Assembly (NCBI GenBank): GCA_963609805.1
Contig: CAVDLN010000068.1
Location: forward strand, 1 to 9,540
DNA: 9,540 nt
Direction: 5' to 3'
DNA from: CAMEON01 sp963609805
GTDB lineage: Bacteria; Bacillota; Clostridia; Oscillospirales; CAG-272
Shown: piece by piece, positions 1 to 5,991 of the stretch
Layout of the letters: every line of letters begins with the position of its first letter
Position numbering within the stretch: position 1 is the stretch's first letter
Position numbers and translations under genes: made by a program
The notes under the pieces: model-generated
What the model was told of the DNA's origin: nothing
Databases searched by the model: none
The model's input: the letters and a program-made list of their open reading frames with translations, nothing else

Positions 1-1572
1 GTCAAACTGTTCGGAGAAATTATATCCCCACAGGGAAGCCGAGGAACCCTCCTGCTCATAGCGATCCGGATACGTGGAAGTATAGGAGCGTCCCATGACA
101 TGCTCGCCGTTCATGGCAGTGATTTCGTGCGTCACATAGTTGTGGTTGACCGCTACACCGACGGTGATTTGCTCCGGGGTATTGTTCTTCTTTTGCTTGC
201 TGGAACCGTAGTAGACAGCCTGCGGATAAGTGGACAGCCAGCCCCACTGCTTAATAGTCGTGTCTCCGCTCAAAAGATAGGCGGGCTGACCGGCCCGGAA
301 GGTAAAGAACTTTCGAATTTCCCTTGTAGAAGCTGACTCTCCGTATGCCATCAGCATCGGCTTGCCGTCAAGATAGTACCACAGTTCCTGATAGGAGCCA
401 TTTTTATATATGTCCTCGTACAGCGAGTCGATCTGTGCCTGTGAGTCACTTGTGGCACCGAACGGCAGCAGGAAAGAGATCTTCGGCGCATTGACGCCGT
501 CTTCCAGAGCCTGGCTCCAGCTTTCAAACAGCGCGTGATATCCGCTCTTCCAGGTTGCGGATCCGTTCGTATTGTCGTTGAATACAACATCCACACCCGC
601 ATTGGCAAGCAGTTCTGCCTGCTTGCGCAGTACCCATTCATCGGTAGTGCGGTAATAACCGTAAATCGGCTCGTTCCAGAAACAGTAGTGTCCCGCATTT
701 TTCCACGCTGCGTGGTTATAATTGTTTTTGGCCTCCGGATATTGCTTCATCAGCTCGGTTGTGTTGGTTGCACCCTGCTGTCCGAGTTCTTCATGCCATG
801 TCCAATAAAAGAGTGCCAGTGTTTTGCCTTCGCGAACCGGACCGACATCCTCATAGGATAAAGATGTCCGTCCCAATCCGTCGGTGAACACCCATGTGTC
901 AGGCATGGCGGAGTTCTTATGGAACAGTGAGTCCTCCGGGACAGAGTCCTCGGCGGACGCGGTGGTTTCCGTACTTTTCTCTTCGTTTTCGAGCGCAGTG
1001 AAGCACGTATCCGGTTCAGATGTGAATCTCACGGACAGACACAAATCCAATTTTTCTTCCTCGTTGCCTGTGTATACAAGCCCGCCTGTCATAGTGTTTC
1101 CTTCTATTGCCCACACGCCGACATCCCCGCGTGTTTCGCTGACAAGCACATAATACTCGCCGGCAGGCTGCTGGTCGAAGGTCAGTGTCGCCATTCCGTT
1201 ATCGGTCAGAGGATCCATGAAAGCGGTCGCGATCGGTTCTCCGGCCTCTGTCACGGAGTGATTTGTATCCCATTTGTACAGCGAAAGTCTCGCTGCAGAG
1301 TCAGTCGTGCTCCATGTGCACAGCGAAAGTGCCACGGAGTCGAATGAGCCGTTCATGCCAAGACGCAATCCAAGTTTGGAGCCTTGCTCAACTTTTTTCG
1401 GAGTTTTGTCATTGTTTGCCTGCGTATAGGAAGTATACGTGTATGAATCATCGGCAGAGGCTGGAAAGGCAAGGACTGCAAGGGCAGACAGCAGAAGAAC
1501 AGCAGCTGCAAGAAGTGATACAGAGCGGCGGAGACGCCGGGCTTTGCGCCGGGTTTTGAATAGATTACTCAT
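1..1572 (-). CDS. Secreted GH71/GH99-like glycoside hydrolase, N-terminal part (C-terminus beyond window)
   Basis: The frame is open from ATG at 1572 to the left edge, giving 524 residues with no stop, so the C-terminus is missing. A Shine-Dalgarno core AGGA (minus strand of 1580-1583) lies 7 nt before the start. Residues 1-40 form a signal peptide: basic n-region (KTRRKARRLRR), leucine/alanine-rich core, and a likely cleavage site after PASA before DD. Residues about 43-185 look like a beta-sandwich module with a repeated LSL-x-x-W motif. A Ser/Thr/Glu-rich linker follows (about 190-215). From about 245 the sequence resembles GH71/GH99-like TIM-barrel proteins: ALFYWTWHEE, a conserved FWNEPIYGYY block, AGVDVVFNDNTNG (325-337), YLDGKPMLMAY (400-410), and NHNYVTHEITAMNG (476-489). 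GH99 enzymes act on alpha-mannosides and GH71 on alpha-1,3-glucans. The barrel is incomplete here, so the catalytic pair and true substrate cannot be assigned. The gene lies 73 nt after the GH109-like gene and is probably co-transcribed with it. The fold is fairly sure; the specificity is unknown. Confidence 0.8.
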   Translation of the reverse strand, partial: MSNLFKTRRKARRLRRSVSLLAAAVLLLSALAVLAFPASADDSYTYTSYTQANNDKTPKKVEQGSKLGLRLGMNGSFDSVALSLCTWSTTDSAARLSLYKWDTNHSVTEAGEPIATAFMDPLTDNGMATLTFDQQPAGEYYVLVSETRGDVGVWAIEGNTMTGGLVYTGNEEEKLDLCLSVRFTSEPDTCFTALENEEKSTETTASAEDSVPEDSLFHKNSAMPDTWVFTDGLGRTSLSYEDVGPVREGKTLALFYWTWHEELGQQGATNTTELMKQYPEAKNNYNHAAWKNAGHYCFWNEPIYGYYRTTDEWVLRKQAELLANAGVDVVFNDNTNGSATWKSGYHALFESWSQALEDGVNAPKISFLLPFGATSDSQAQIDSLYEDIYKNGSYQELWYYLDGKPMLMAYGESASTREIRKFFTFRAGQPAYLLSGDTTIKQWGWLSTYPQAVYYGSSKQKKNNTPEQITVGVAVNHNYVTHEITAMNGEHVMGRSYTSTYPDRYEQEGSSASLWGYNFSEQFD

Positions 1573-1645
1573 GTTAGTTTCCTTTCTCGGCATTTATTTA
1601 TGGGATTCTTTTAGTGACTGGTCGAATTTTTACCGGTTCAACGGT

Positions 1646-2845
1646 TCAGCGGCGTTCAATCCATGCACCGGACGTGAAGTCGGGTACTGCGACAGGGGCG
1701 TTTCCCAATGCAATGGACTGCTCGGACAGTGGCGTGATGCACATCCATGCCGCGGCGTCATAGACATCGATCGGGCAGGGCTCCCCTTTTCTGACGGCCT
1801 CAATAAAAGCATCATAAACCAAACCGTCCATTCCGCCATGTCCGCCGCGGATTCCGTTTTTCAGGTACTCGGTCCAGACAGGGTGCTGGTACTTCTCCAG
1901 ATATTTGGTTGCATTGTTCCAGTTCCTGACCCAATTGAAGTGATCTGCTTCCGTAAAGTCACTGTCAAGATACAGGGAGTTGTTGTCCTCGGTGTACATT
2001 GCGCGCGTACCCTGCACGGTAAACCCGCGGCTGTAGGCACGGGGCAGGGTAGTGTCCAGGGTAAGGCTGATCGTTTGTCCGCCGGCACATTTTATGATGG
2101 TGTCTACTACATCTCCTTGGTTGAAATGTGCCGTTGCCAGTGCGGGATTTACTTCGGGGTGGCGTGCTGCATAATCGTTAATTCCCGCAGCTTTGGATGA
2201 TACGGAAACGAGGGATAGCATCCGATTGCCGCGGTTTATATTCAAAACCTGTGCGATCGGGCCGAGTTCGTGAGTAGGATAGTTTTCACAATTACGATTG
2301 AGATAGTTGCGCAGGCGGTAATGCCTATTCTCCTCGCCATAGGCAACCTCACTGCGCAGGTCGTGGCGGTAGCCTCCGGAGCAGTGGATAACTTCCCCGA
2401 ACAGTCCCTGCCTGACCATATTCAAAATCATCATTTCAATCTGTCCGTAGCAGCAGTTTTCCAGCAGCATAAACGGTGTTCCGGTTCTTTCCTGCGTATG
2501 CACCAAATTCCAGCAGTCCTCAACCGTGTATGCTCCCCCTACTTCCATCCCGACGGCAATCCCTTTTTCCATTGCCGCGCAGGCAATGGGGCAATGCGAT
2601 TCCCACGCAGAAGTAATCAGTACTGCATCGACGCGTGTCGGGGACAGTACTTCATTCCAATCCGTTGAGGAAAACGGGCGTTGACCATAGGCATGTTCAA
2701 CAGAGGCGGCCCCGTGCTCAACACGATCCTCATACAAATCGCAAACGGCTGTGACATGCACATTGTCCATAGACAAGAGCAGCCCGTCCAGAATAAATTG
2801 CCCTCTGCAGCCAAGTCCGATTATTCCGACTCTGACTTTTTCCAT
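1646..2845 (-). CDS. GH109-like Gfo/Idh/MocA family protein (possible alpha-N-acetylgalactosaminidase)
   Basis: This 399-residue protein starts at ATG 2845 (MEKVRVGIIG). A longer frame from 2911 overlaps hisS and places 22 basic residues before the Rossmann strand, so I rejected it. The upstream SD is weak (AAGGGGG, 2857-2863). The N-terminal half is a Rossmann NAD-binding domain: GLGCRG at residues 10-15 and an acidic residue ending beta-2 (CDLY, D36). The MEVGG stretch (E101) sits where ordinary family members carry the EKP motif. Blocks typical of the GH109 branch follow: E129 and Y133 in the LEN-x-CYG region, NMVRQGLFGEVIHCSGGY, YPTHELGP (189-196), NINRGNR, YSR (271-273), GGHGGMD (334-340), and a PDFTSGAW end. 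In GH109 the hydrolysis uses tightly bound NAD in a redox-elimination mechanism, and the Glu, Tyr and YPTH positions line the sugar pocket. Unlike many Bacteroidota GH109 enzymes, it has no Tat or Sec signal, so it should act in the cytoplasm on imported sugars. It could instead be a plain sugar dehydrogenase. Family is certain, GH109 activity is probable. Confidence 0.82.
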   Translation of the reverse strand: MEKVRVGIIGLGCRGQFILDGLLLSMDNVHVTAVCDLYEDRVEHGAASVEHAYGQRPFSSTDWNEVLSPTRVDAVLITSAWESHCPIACAAMEKGIAVGMEVGGAYTVEDCWNLVHTQERTGTPFMLLENCCYGQIEMMILNMVRQGLFGEVIHCSGGYRHDLRSEVAYGEENRHYRLRNYLNRNCENYPTHELGPIAQVLNINRGNRMLSLVSVSSKAAGINDYAARHPEVNPALATAHFNQGDVVDTIIKCAGGQTISLTLDTTLPRAYSRGFTVQGTRAMYTEDNNSLYLDSDFTEADHFNWVRNWNNATKYLEKYQHPVWTEYLKNGIRGGHGGMDGLVYDAFIEAVRKGEPCPIDVYDAAAWMCITPLSEQSIALGNAPVAVPDFTSGAWIERR

Positions 2846-2865
2846 TTCCCGTGTGTCCCCCTTCC

Positions 2866-2891
2866 GAATTTCAGAATTTCTCCGGAATTTC
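2866..2891. repeat. Three copies of GAATTTC across the hisS 3' end
   Basis: GAATTTC occurs at 2866-2872, 2874-2880 and 2885-2891, spanning the hisS stop codon and the start of the 25-nt gap to the next gene. Two copies lie wholly or partly in codons for the HisS C-terminus (EEIPEKF), so chance and codon choice may explain it. No function is assigned. Confidence 0.35.
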
Positions 2892-4145
2892 TTCCGGCGT
2901 GCGGATGTCAATGAAGGCGGAATACCCTTGGGATTCCAATTTTTGCTTCTGAAAGCCGAGATTTTTGTTCATACGCTGGCACAGCACGATTTTCCCGCCT
3001 TCACGCAGTGTGTTGCAGCGGCACTGCAGTTTTGCCACATCCGGGGAAGCAAAAGATTTTCCATACAGCACGGCGATTTTTTCCTTGCCTCCGGCGGCGT
3101 GAAACTTTTTATCCAGCAAAGCACCTACCAACCGTTCAAACCCGATTGAGAAACCGCAGGCGCAAGTGGCGGTACCCGTAAAGCTGCCGATCATGTTATC
3201 GTAGCGTCCTCCGCCGGCAATGGAAGACCCCCTGAAATCATCCGATTTGATTTCAAAAATGGTTCCCGTATAATATCCCATACCGCGTACCAGCGTCGGG
3301 TCGAAGACCAGACGGAAGCGACCGCCGGACATAGCAGCTACACTGTCAAAAATCTGACGGAGATTGTCCGCGACGCCCTCCTCCATGATATCTCCGAAAG
3401 AAGACTCTACAAATGCGAAGCGATCATCTGCATTCAAAATACCATGGAAAATATCCATATAGGCATCTACGGAGGCATCGCTGCAGCCTGATTCGATCAA
3501 CTCACGGCGCACGCCGTCCTCACCCACTTTATCGTACTTATCCAGGGTAATGAAGACTTTGTCAAAATCCTCTTCTGCAAATCCGGCTTTCTTTGCCATG
3601 CCTTTGAGGATGCGGCGGTCATTTACCAGCACGGTGTTCCCCTTGACTCCGACACTTTCAAGGAAGAGTGAGGTAACAAAAATCAATTCACTTTCTGCCG
3701 TATTGGAAGGATCGCCTAAAATATCGATGTCGCATTGGGTAAATTGGCGGAAACGTCCCTTTTGCGGGCGGTCGGCACGCCAAACGGACCCGACCTGCAG
3801 CGCCTTAAAAGGGGCAGGCAGATTTCCTCCGTTATTGGAATAGTAGAGGGAGAGCGGAACGGTTAAATCATACCGCATACCCGCATCGCACAGGTCATCA
3901 GGATTAGGTGCGGACACTGCCTCTGTCAGCTTCTCCCCTCGCTTGAGTACCTTGAAAATGAGTTTTTCATTTTCTCCGCCCTGTTTATTTGTCAGATTTT
4001 CAATGCGTTCCATGCAGGGTGTTTCAATCGGAGTGAAGCCAAACGAAGTATATACTTCTTTCAGCCGCGCCAGCAAGTACTCACGTACCTCCATTTCCGC
4101 GGGCATGATATCACGCATTCCCTTAACCGTTTCTTTGATAAACAT
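2871..4145 (-). CDS. hisS: Histidyl-tRNA synthetase
   Basis: HisS attaches histidine to tRNA-His in the cytoplasm. The 424-residue protein has the usual family length and all class II features: the N-terminal KGMRDIMP block (8-15), YDLTVPL (92-98), motif 2 with VWRADRPQKGRFRQFTQCD (121-139), the HisRS-specific LVRGMGYYTGTIFE (285-298), the Gly-rich AGGGRYD (310-316), and motif 3 around GFSIGFERL (331-339). Residues about 350-424 form the C-terminal anticodon-binding domain. The frame stays open far upstream, to 4937, but the part beyond 4145 is antisense to the flotillin gene and has no family similarity. The start at 4145 is preceded by AAAGGAAA (4156-4163), 10 nt away. An in-frame ATG at 4199 would add 18 residues without matching the family. 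The gene is first in a possible three-gene transcript and has its own strong promoter. Confidence 0.96.
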   Translation of the reverse strand: MFIKETVKGMRDIMPAEMEVREYLLARLKEVYTSFGFTPIETPCMERIENLTNKQGGENEKLIFKVLKRGEKLTEAVSAPNPDDLCDAGMRYDLTVPLSLYYSNNGGNLPAPFKALQVGSVWRADRPQKGRFRQFTQCDIDILGDPSNTAESELIFVTSLFLESVGVKGNTVLVNDRRILKGMAKKAGFAEEDFDKVFITLDKYDKVGEDGVRRELIESGCSDASVDAYMDIFHGILNADDRFAFVESSFGDIMEEGVADNLRQIFDSVAAMSGGRFRLVFDPTLVRGMGYYTGTIFEIKSDDFRGSSIAGGGRYDNMIGSFTGTATCACGFSIGFERLVGALLDKKFHAAGGKEKIAVLYGKSFASPDVAKLQCRCNTLREGGKIVLCQRMNKNLGFQKQKLESQGYSAFIDIRTPEEIPEKF

Positions 4146-4155
4146 ATTGTCTGTA

Positions 4156-4163
4156 TTTCCTTT
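4156..4163 (-). promoter_or_regulatory. Ribosome binding site of hisS
   Basis: The minus strand reads AAAGGAAA here, 10 nt before the ATG at 4145. It decides the hisS start against the in-frame ATG at 4199, which would lie only about 9 nt from the predicted transcript end and has no SD. Confidence 0.65.
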
Positions 4164-4169
4164 CGTCTT

Positions 4170-4196
4170 CCGGACTGTGTCCTCACATGCGTCCGG
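4170..4196 (-). promoter_or_regulatory. Hairpin in the hisS mRNA leader
   Basis: CCGGAC (4170-4175) pairs with GTCCGG (4191-4196), and TGTG (4176-4179) pairs with CACA (4184-4187). The result is a 10-bp stem with a 3-nt bulge on one side and a 4-nt loop that reads AGGA in the hisS transcript. It lies between the predicted start of transcription (about 4208) and the SD at 4156-4163. No U-tract follows, so it is not an intrinsic terminator. Regulation of translation or mRNA stability is possible but inferred. Confidence 0.5.
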
Positions 4197-4214
4197 CATG
4201 TTTTCTATCGCTTC

Positions 4215-4243
4215 ATTATACCATAACCGGCCTTGTTTGTAAA
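4215..4243 (-). promoter_or_regulatory. Sigma-A promoter of hisS
   Basis: On the minus strand there is a -35 box TTTACA (4243-4238), a 17-nt spacer, and a perfect -10 box TATAAT (4220-4215) preceded by TG-N, an extended -10 element. Transcription should begin near 4208, giving a leader of about 60 nt before the hisS ATG at 4145. Confidence 0.82.
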
Positions 4244-4297
4244 GCTTTTTCGGCGAAAATTGCAAATTGCGTGCGATGCTTGGCGGCATATTTTCTC

Positions 4298-4326
4298 TTG
4301 ACAGGTTCTCCGTTTTTTTGTATAAT
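4298..4326 (+). promoter_or_regulatory. Consensus sigma-A promoter of the flotillin gene
   Basis: TTGACA (4298-4303), a spacer of exactly 17 nt, and TATAAT (4321-4326) match the consensus perfectly. The predicted start near 4333 gives a leader of about 50 nt before the ATG at 4384. It is divergent from the hisS promoter, with 54 bp between the two -35 boxes. Such a match suggests strong constitutive expression. Confidence 0.88.
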
Positions 4327-4383
4327 AAAAGCGACATTATCGGCTCCGGCTGAACCAAACTTTTTTTAGGAGGTACAACTACC

Positions 4384-5892
4384 ATGCTGCCAACAATGTT
4401 GCCTGCTTTTGCGGCTGTCTCCATGTCCACACAGCAAGTATGGATTATCATCGGTATTCTGGCACTTCTGGCCCTGTATATCGCTTGCGGGTATGTCAAA
4501 GCCCCTCCGAATAGGGCGTTTATTGTGTCCGGCCTGCGGAAAAAGAAGAAGATTCTTATCGGACGCGCCGGTTTCCGTCTTCCGCTGATCGAACGGATTG
4601 ATAAGCTGTCTCTGGATGTCATGCAGGTGGACGTCAAAACAAGCGAAGCCGTTCCAACCAATGAGTTTATCAACGTGACTGTGGACGGCGTTGCCAACAT
4701 TAAGATTTCCTCCAACCCCGAGCTGCTTGAAAAGGCTGCCGAGGCGCTGCTCGGCATGGACAAAAAGCAGCTGATTTTCCTTGTCACGCAGGTTTTGGAA
4801 GGCAATATGCGTGAGATTGTCGGTTCCGTCGGACTCAAGGAAATGGTACAGGAACGGCAGGTTGTCGCCGAAAAAATCAAGGAAAACGCTGTTCCAGACA
4901 TGCAGAAGCTGGGCATCGAAATTGTCAACTTCAACATTCAGAATTTCAAGGACGGTGCCGGAACCATTGAGAACATGGGTATCGACAACGTTGAGCAGAT
5001 TCGCAAGGCGGCGCAGATCGCCAAGGCGGAAGCGGCGCGCGATATTGCCATTGCCGAGGCAAATGCCAAGGAGGAGGCCAATAAGATTGCCGTAGCTGCC
5101 AACCAGCGCATTGCCGAGCAGAACACGTCTCTGTCCATTCGGGAAGCAGAACTGAAAAAGGACGCCGACATCAAAAAGGCGGAGGCGGACGCTGCCTATG
5201 AAATTCAAAAGGAAGAGCAGCGGAAAACCATCGAGGTAACATCCGCAAACGCGGATATCGCCCGCCGTGAAAAGGAAGCGGAGCTTGCCGAAAAAGAAAT
5301 CGCATTGCAGGAAAAGAAACTGGACGCCGACATCAAAAAAAAGGCAGATGCGATGAAATACGAGGCAGAAAAGAAAGCTGAGGCGGATCTTGTCAGGCGG
5401 CAGAAGGAATCCGAGGCACGGCGCTATGAGGAAGAGCAGGCTGCCCTTGCCCGCATGAAGGCAGCGGACGCCGAGCAGTATGAGCAGGAGCGACGCGCCG
5501 AGGCGCAGCGTGCATTGGCCGAGGCAGCCGCGTATGCCGAGATGAAAGAGGCAGAGGGTATCCGCGCAGTCGGTCTTGCCGAGGCAGAAGCCATTGAGAA
5601 GAAAGCGGAAGCCCAGAAGAAGATGGGAGAGGCATCGGTACTGGAGATGTTCCTGACCGCACTGCCCGAGGTGGTCAAGAATGCCGCCGCGCCTCTTGCA
5701 CAGACCGACAAGATCGTCATGTACGGAGACGGGAATTCCTCTAAACTGGTCAAGGATGTCATGACCTCCTCCAGCCAGATCATCGAAGGACTGACCGAAG
5801 CGACCGGTGTGGATATGAAGGCCATTATTTCCGGGTATGTCGGAGGAAAGGCGGCCGGAAGCGGACAGCCGACTCCGCCTTCGGAGGCATGA
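4384..5892 (+). CDS. floT: Flotillin-like SPFH-domain membrane scaffold protein
   Basis: The 502-residue protein is preceded by AGGAGG (4368-4373), 10 nt before the ATG. An N-terminal hydrophobic segment (about 18-37, VWIIIGILALLALYIACGY) anchors it in the membrane. An SPFH/band-7 domain follows (about 38-200: APPNRAFIVSG, LPLIERIDKLSLDVMQVDV, VTVDGVANIKI, LGIEIVNFNIQNFKD). A long Ala/Glu/Lys-rich coiled coil covers about 200-415. The conserved flotillin C-terminus is present (EMFLTALPEVVKNAAAPLAQTDKIVMYGDG, 421-450), then the last helix with GLTEATGVD. Bacterial flotillins such as FloT/YuaG of Bacillus subtilis oligomerise into membrane microdomains that gather signalling, transport and secretion proteins. 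The gene has its own consensus promoter and a following hairpin terminator, so it appears monocistronic. No NfeD-family partner lies next to it. The coiled coil holds a 17-nt direct repeat (5161-5177 and 5323-5339) and an A8 run at 5335-5342. Confidence 0.95.
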   Translation: MLPTMLPAFAAVSMSTQQVWIIIGILALLALYIACGYVKAPPNRAFIVSGLRKKKKILIGRAGFRLPLIERIDKLSLDVMQVDVKTSEAVPTNEFINVTVDGVANIKISSNPELLEKAAEALLGMDKKQLIFLVTQVLEGNMREIVGSVGLKEMVQERQVVAEKIKENAVPDMQKLGIEIVNFNIQNFKDGAGTIENMGIDNVEQIRKAAQIAKAEAARDIAIAEANAKEEANKIAVAANQRIAEQNTSLSIREAELKKDADIKKAEADAAYEIQKEEQRKTIEVTSANADIARREKEAELAEKEIALQEKKLDADIKKKADAMKYEAEKKAEADLVRRQKESEARRYEEEQAALARMKAADAEQYEQERRAEAQRALAEAAAYAEMKEAEGIRAVGLAEAEAIEKKAEAQKKMGEASVLEMFLTALPEVVKNAAAPLAQTDKIVMYGDGNSSKLVKDVMTSSSQIIEGLTEATGVDMKAIISGYVGGKAAGSGQPTPPSEA

Positions 5893-5919
5893 CAGATTGA
5901 CAGCCTGAAAAAGAACGAG

Positions 5920-5968
5920 AAAGCCGGACAGGCAGGTGCCCTACACGGACACCTGCCTGTCCGGCTTT
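5920..5968. terminator. Shared intrinsic terminator between convergent flotillin and ligA genes
   Basis: AAAGCCGGACAGGCAGGTG (5920-5938) is perfectly complementary to 5950-5968, giving a 19-bp stem around an 11-nt loop. On the plus strand it ends in TTTT, 27 nt after the flotillin stop. The minus-strand reading, about 23 nt after the ligA stop, also ends in a short U stretch (TTT). The U-tracts are short, so the long GC-rich stem probably does most of the work in both directions. Confidence 0.85.
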
Positions 5969-5991
5969 TGGGGTGGTATCACGCCCGATTT

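Noticed and set aside
1439..2200. Plus-strand open frame of 253 codons
   Set aside because: It runs antisense across the ends of two well-supported minus-strand genes and shows no recognisable domain.
2846..2911. Longer start for the GH109-like protein at 2911
   Set aside because: It would overlap the hisS end and add 22 basic residues before the first Rossmann strand. The start at 2845 fits the fold.
4146..4208. T-box riboswitch upstream of hisS
   Set aside because: The predicted leader is only about 60 nt, with a single hairpin and no terminator or antiterminator pair, far shorter than a T-box.
4146..4937. N-terminal extension of hisS by up to 264 residues
   Set aside because: The extension is antisense to the flotillin gene and crosses the hisS promoter. 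HisS homology and the SD both begin at 4145.
4366..5208. A long open frame (280 codons) antisense to the flotillin gene
   Set aside because: It mirrors the Ala/Glu/Lys-rich coding of the flotillin gene, has no SD or family resemblance, and the plus-strand gene is unmistakable.
5161..5339. 17-nt direct repeat in the flotillin gene as a mobile or recombination site
   Set aside because: Both copies encode the DADIKK part of the repetitive coiled coil, so the repeat is explained by protein structure.
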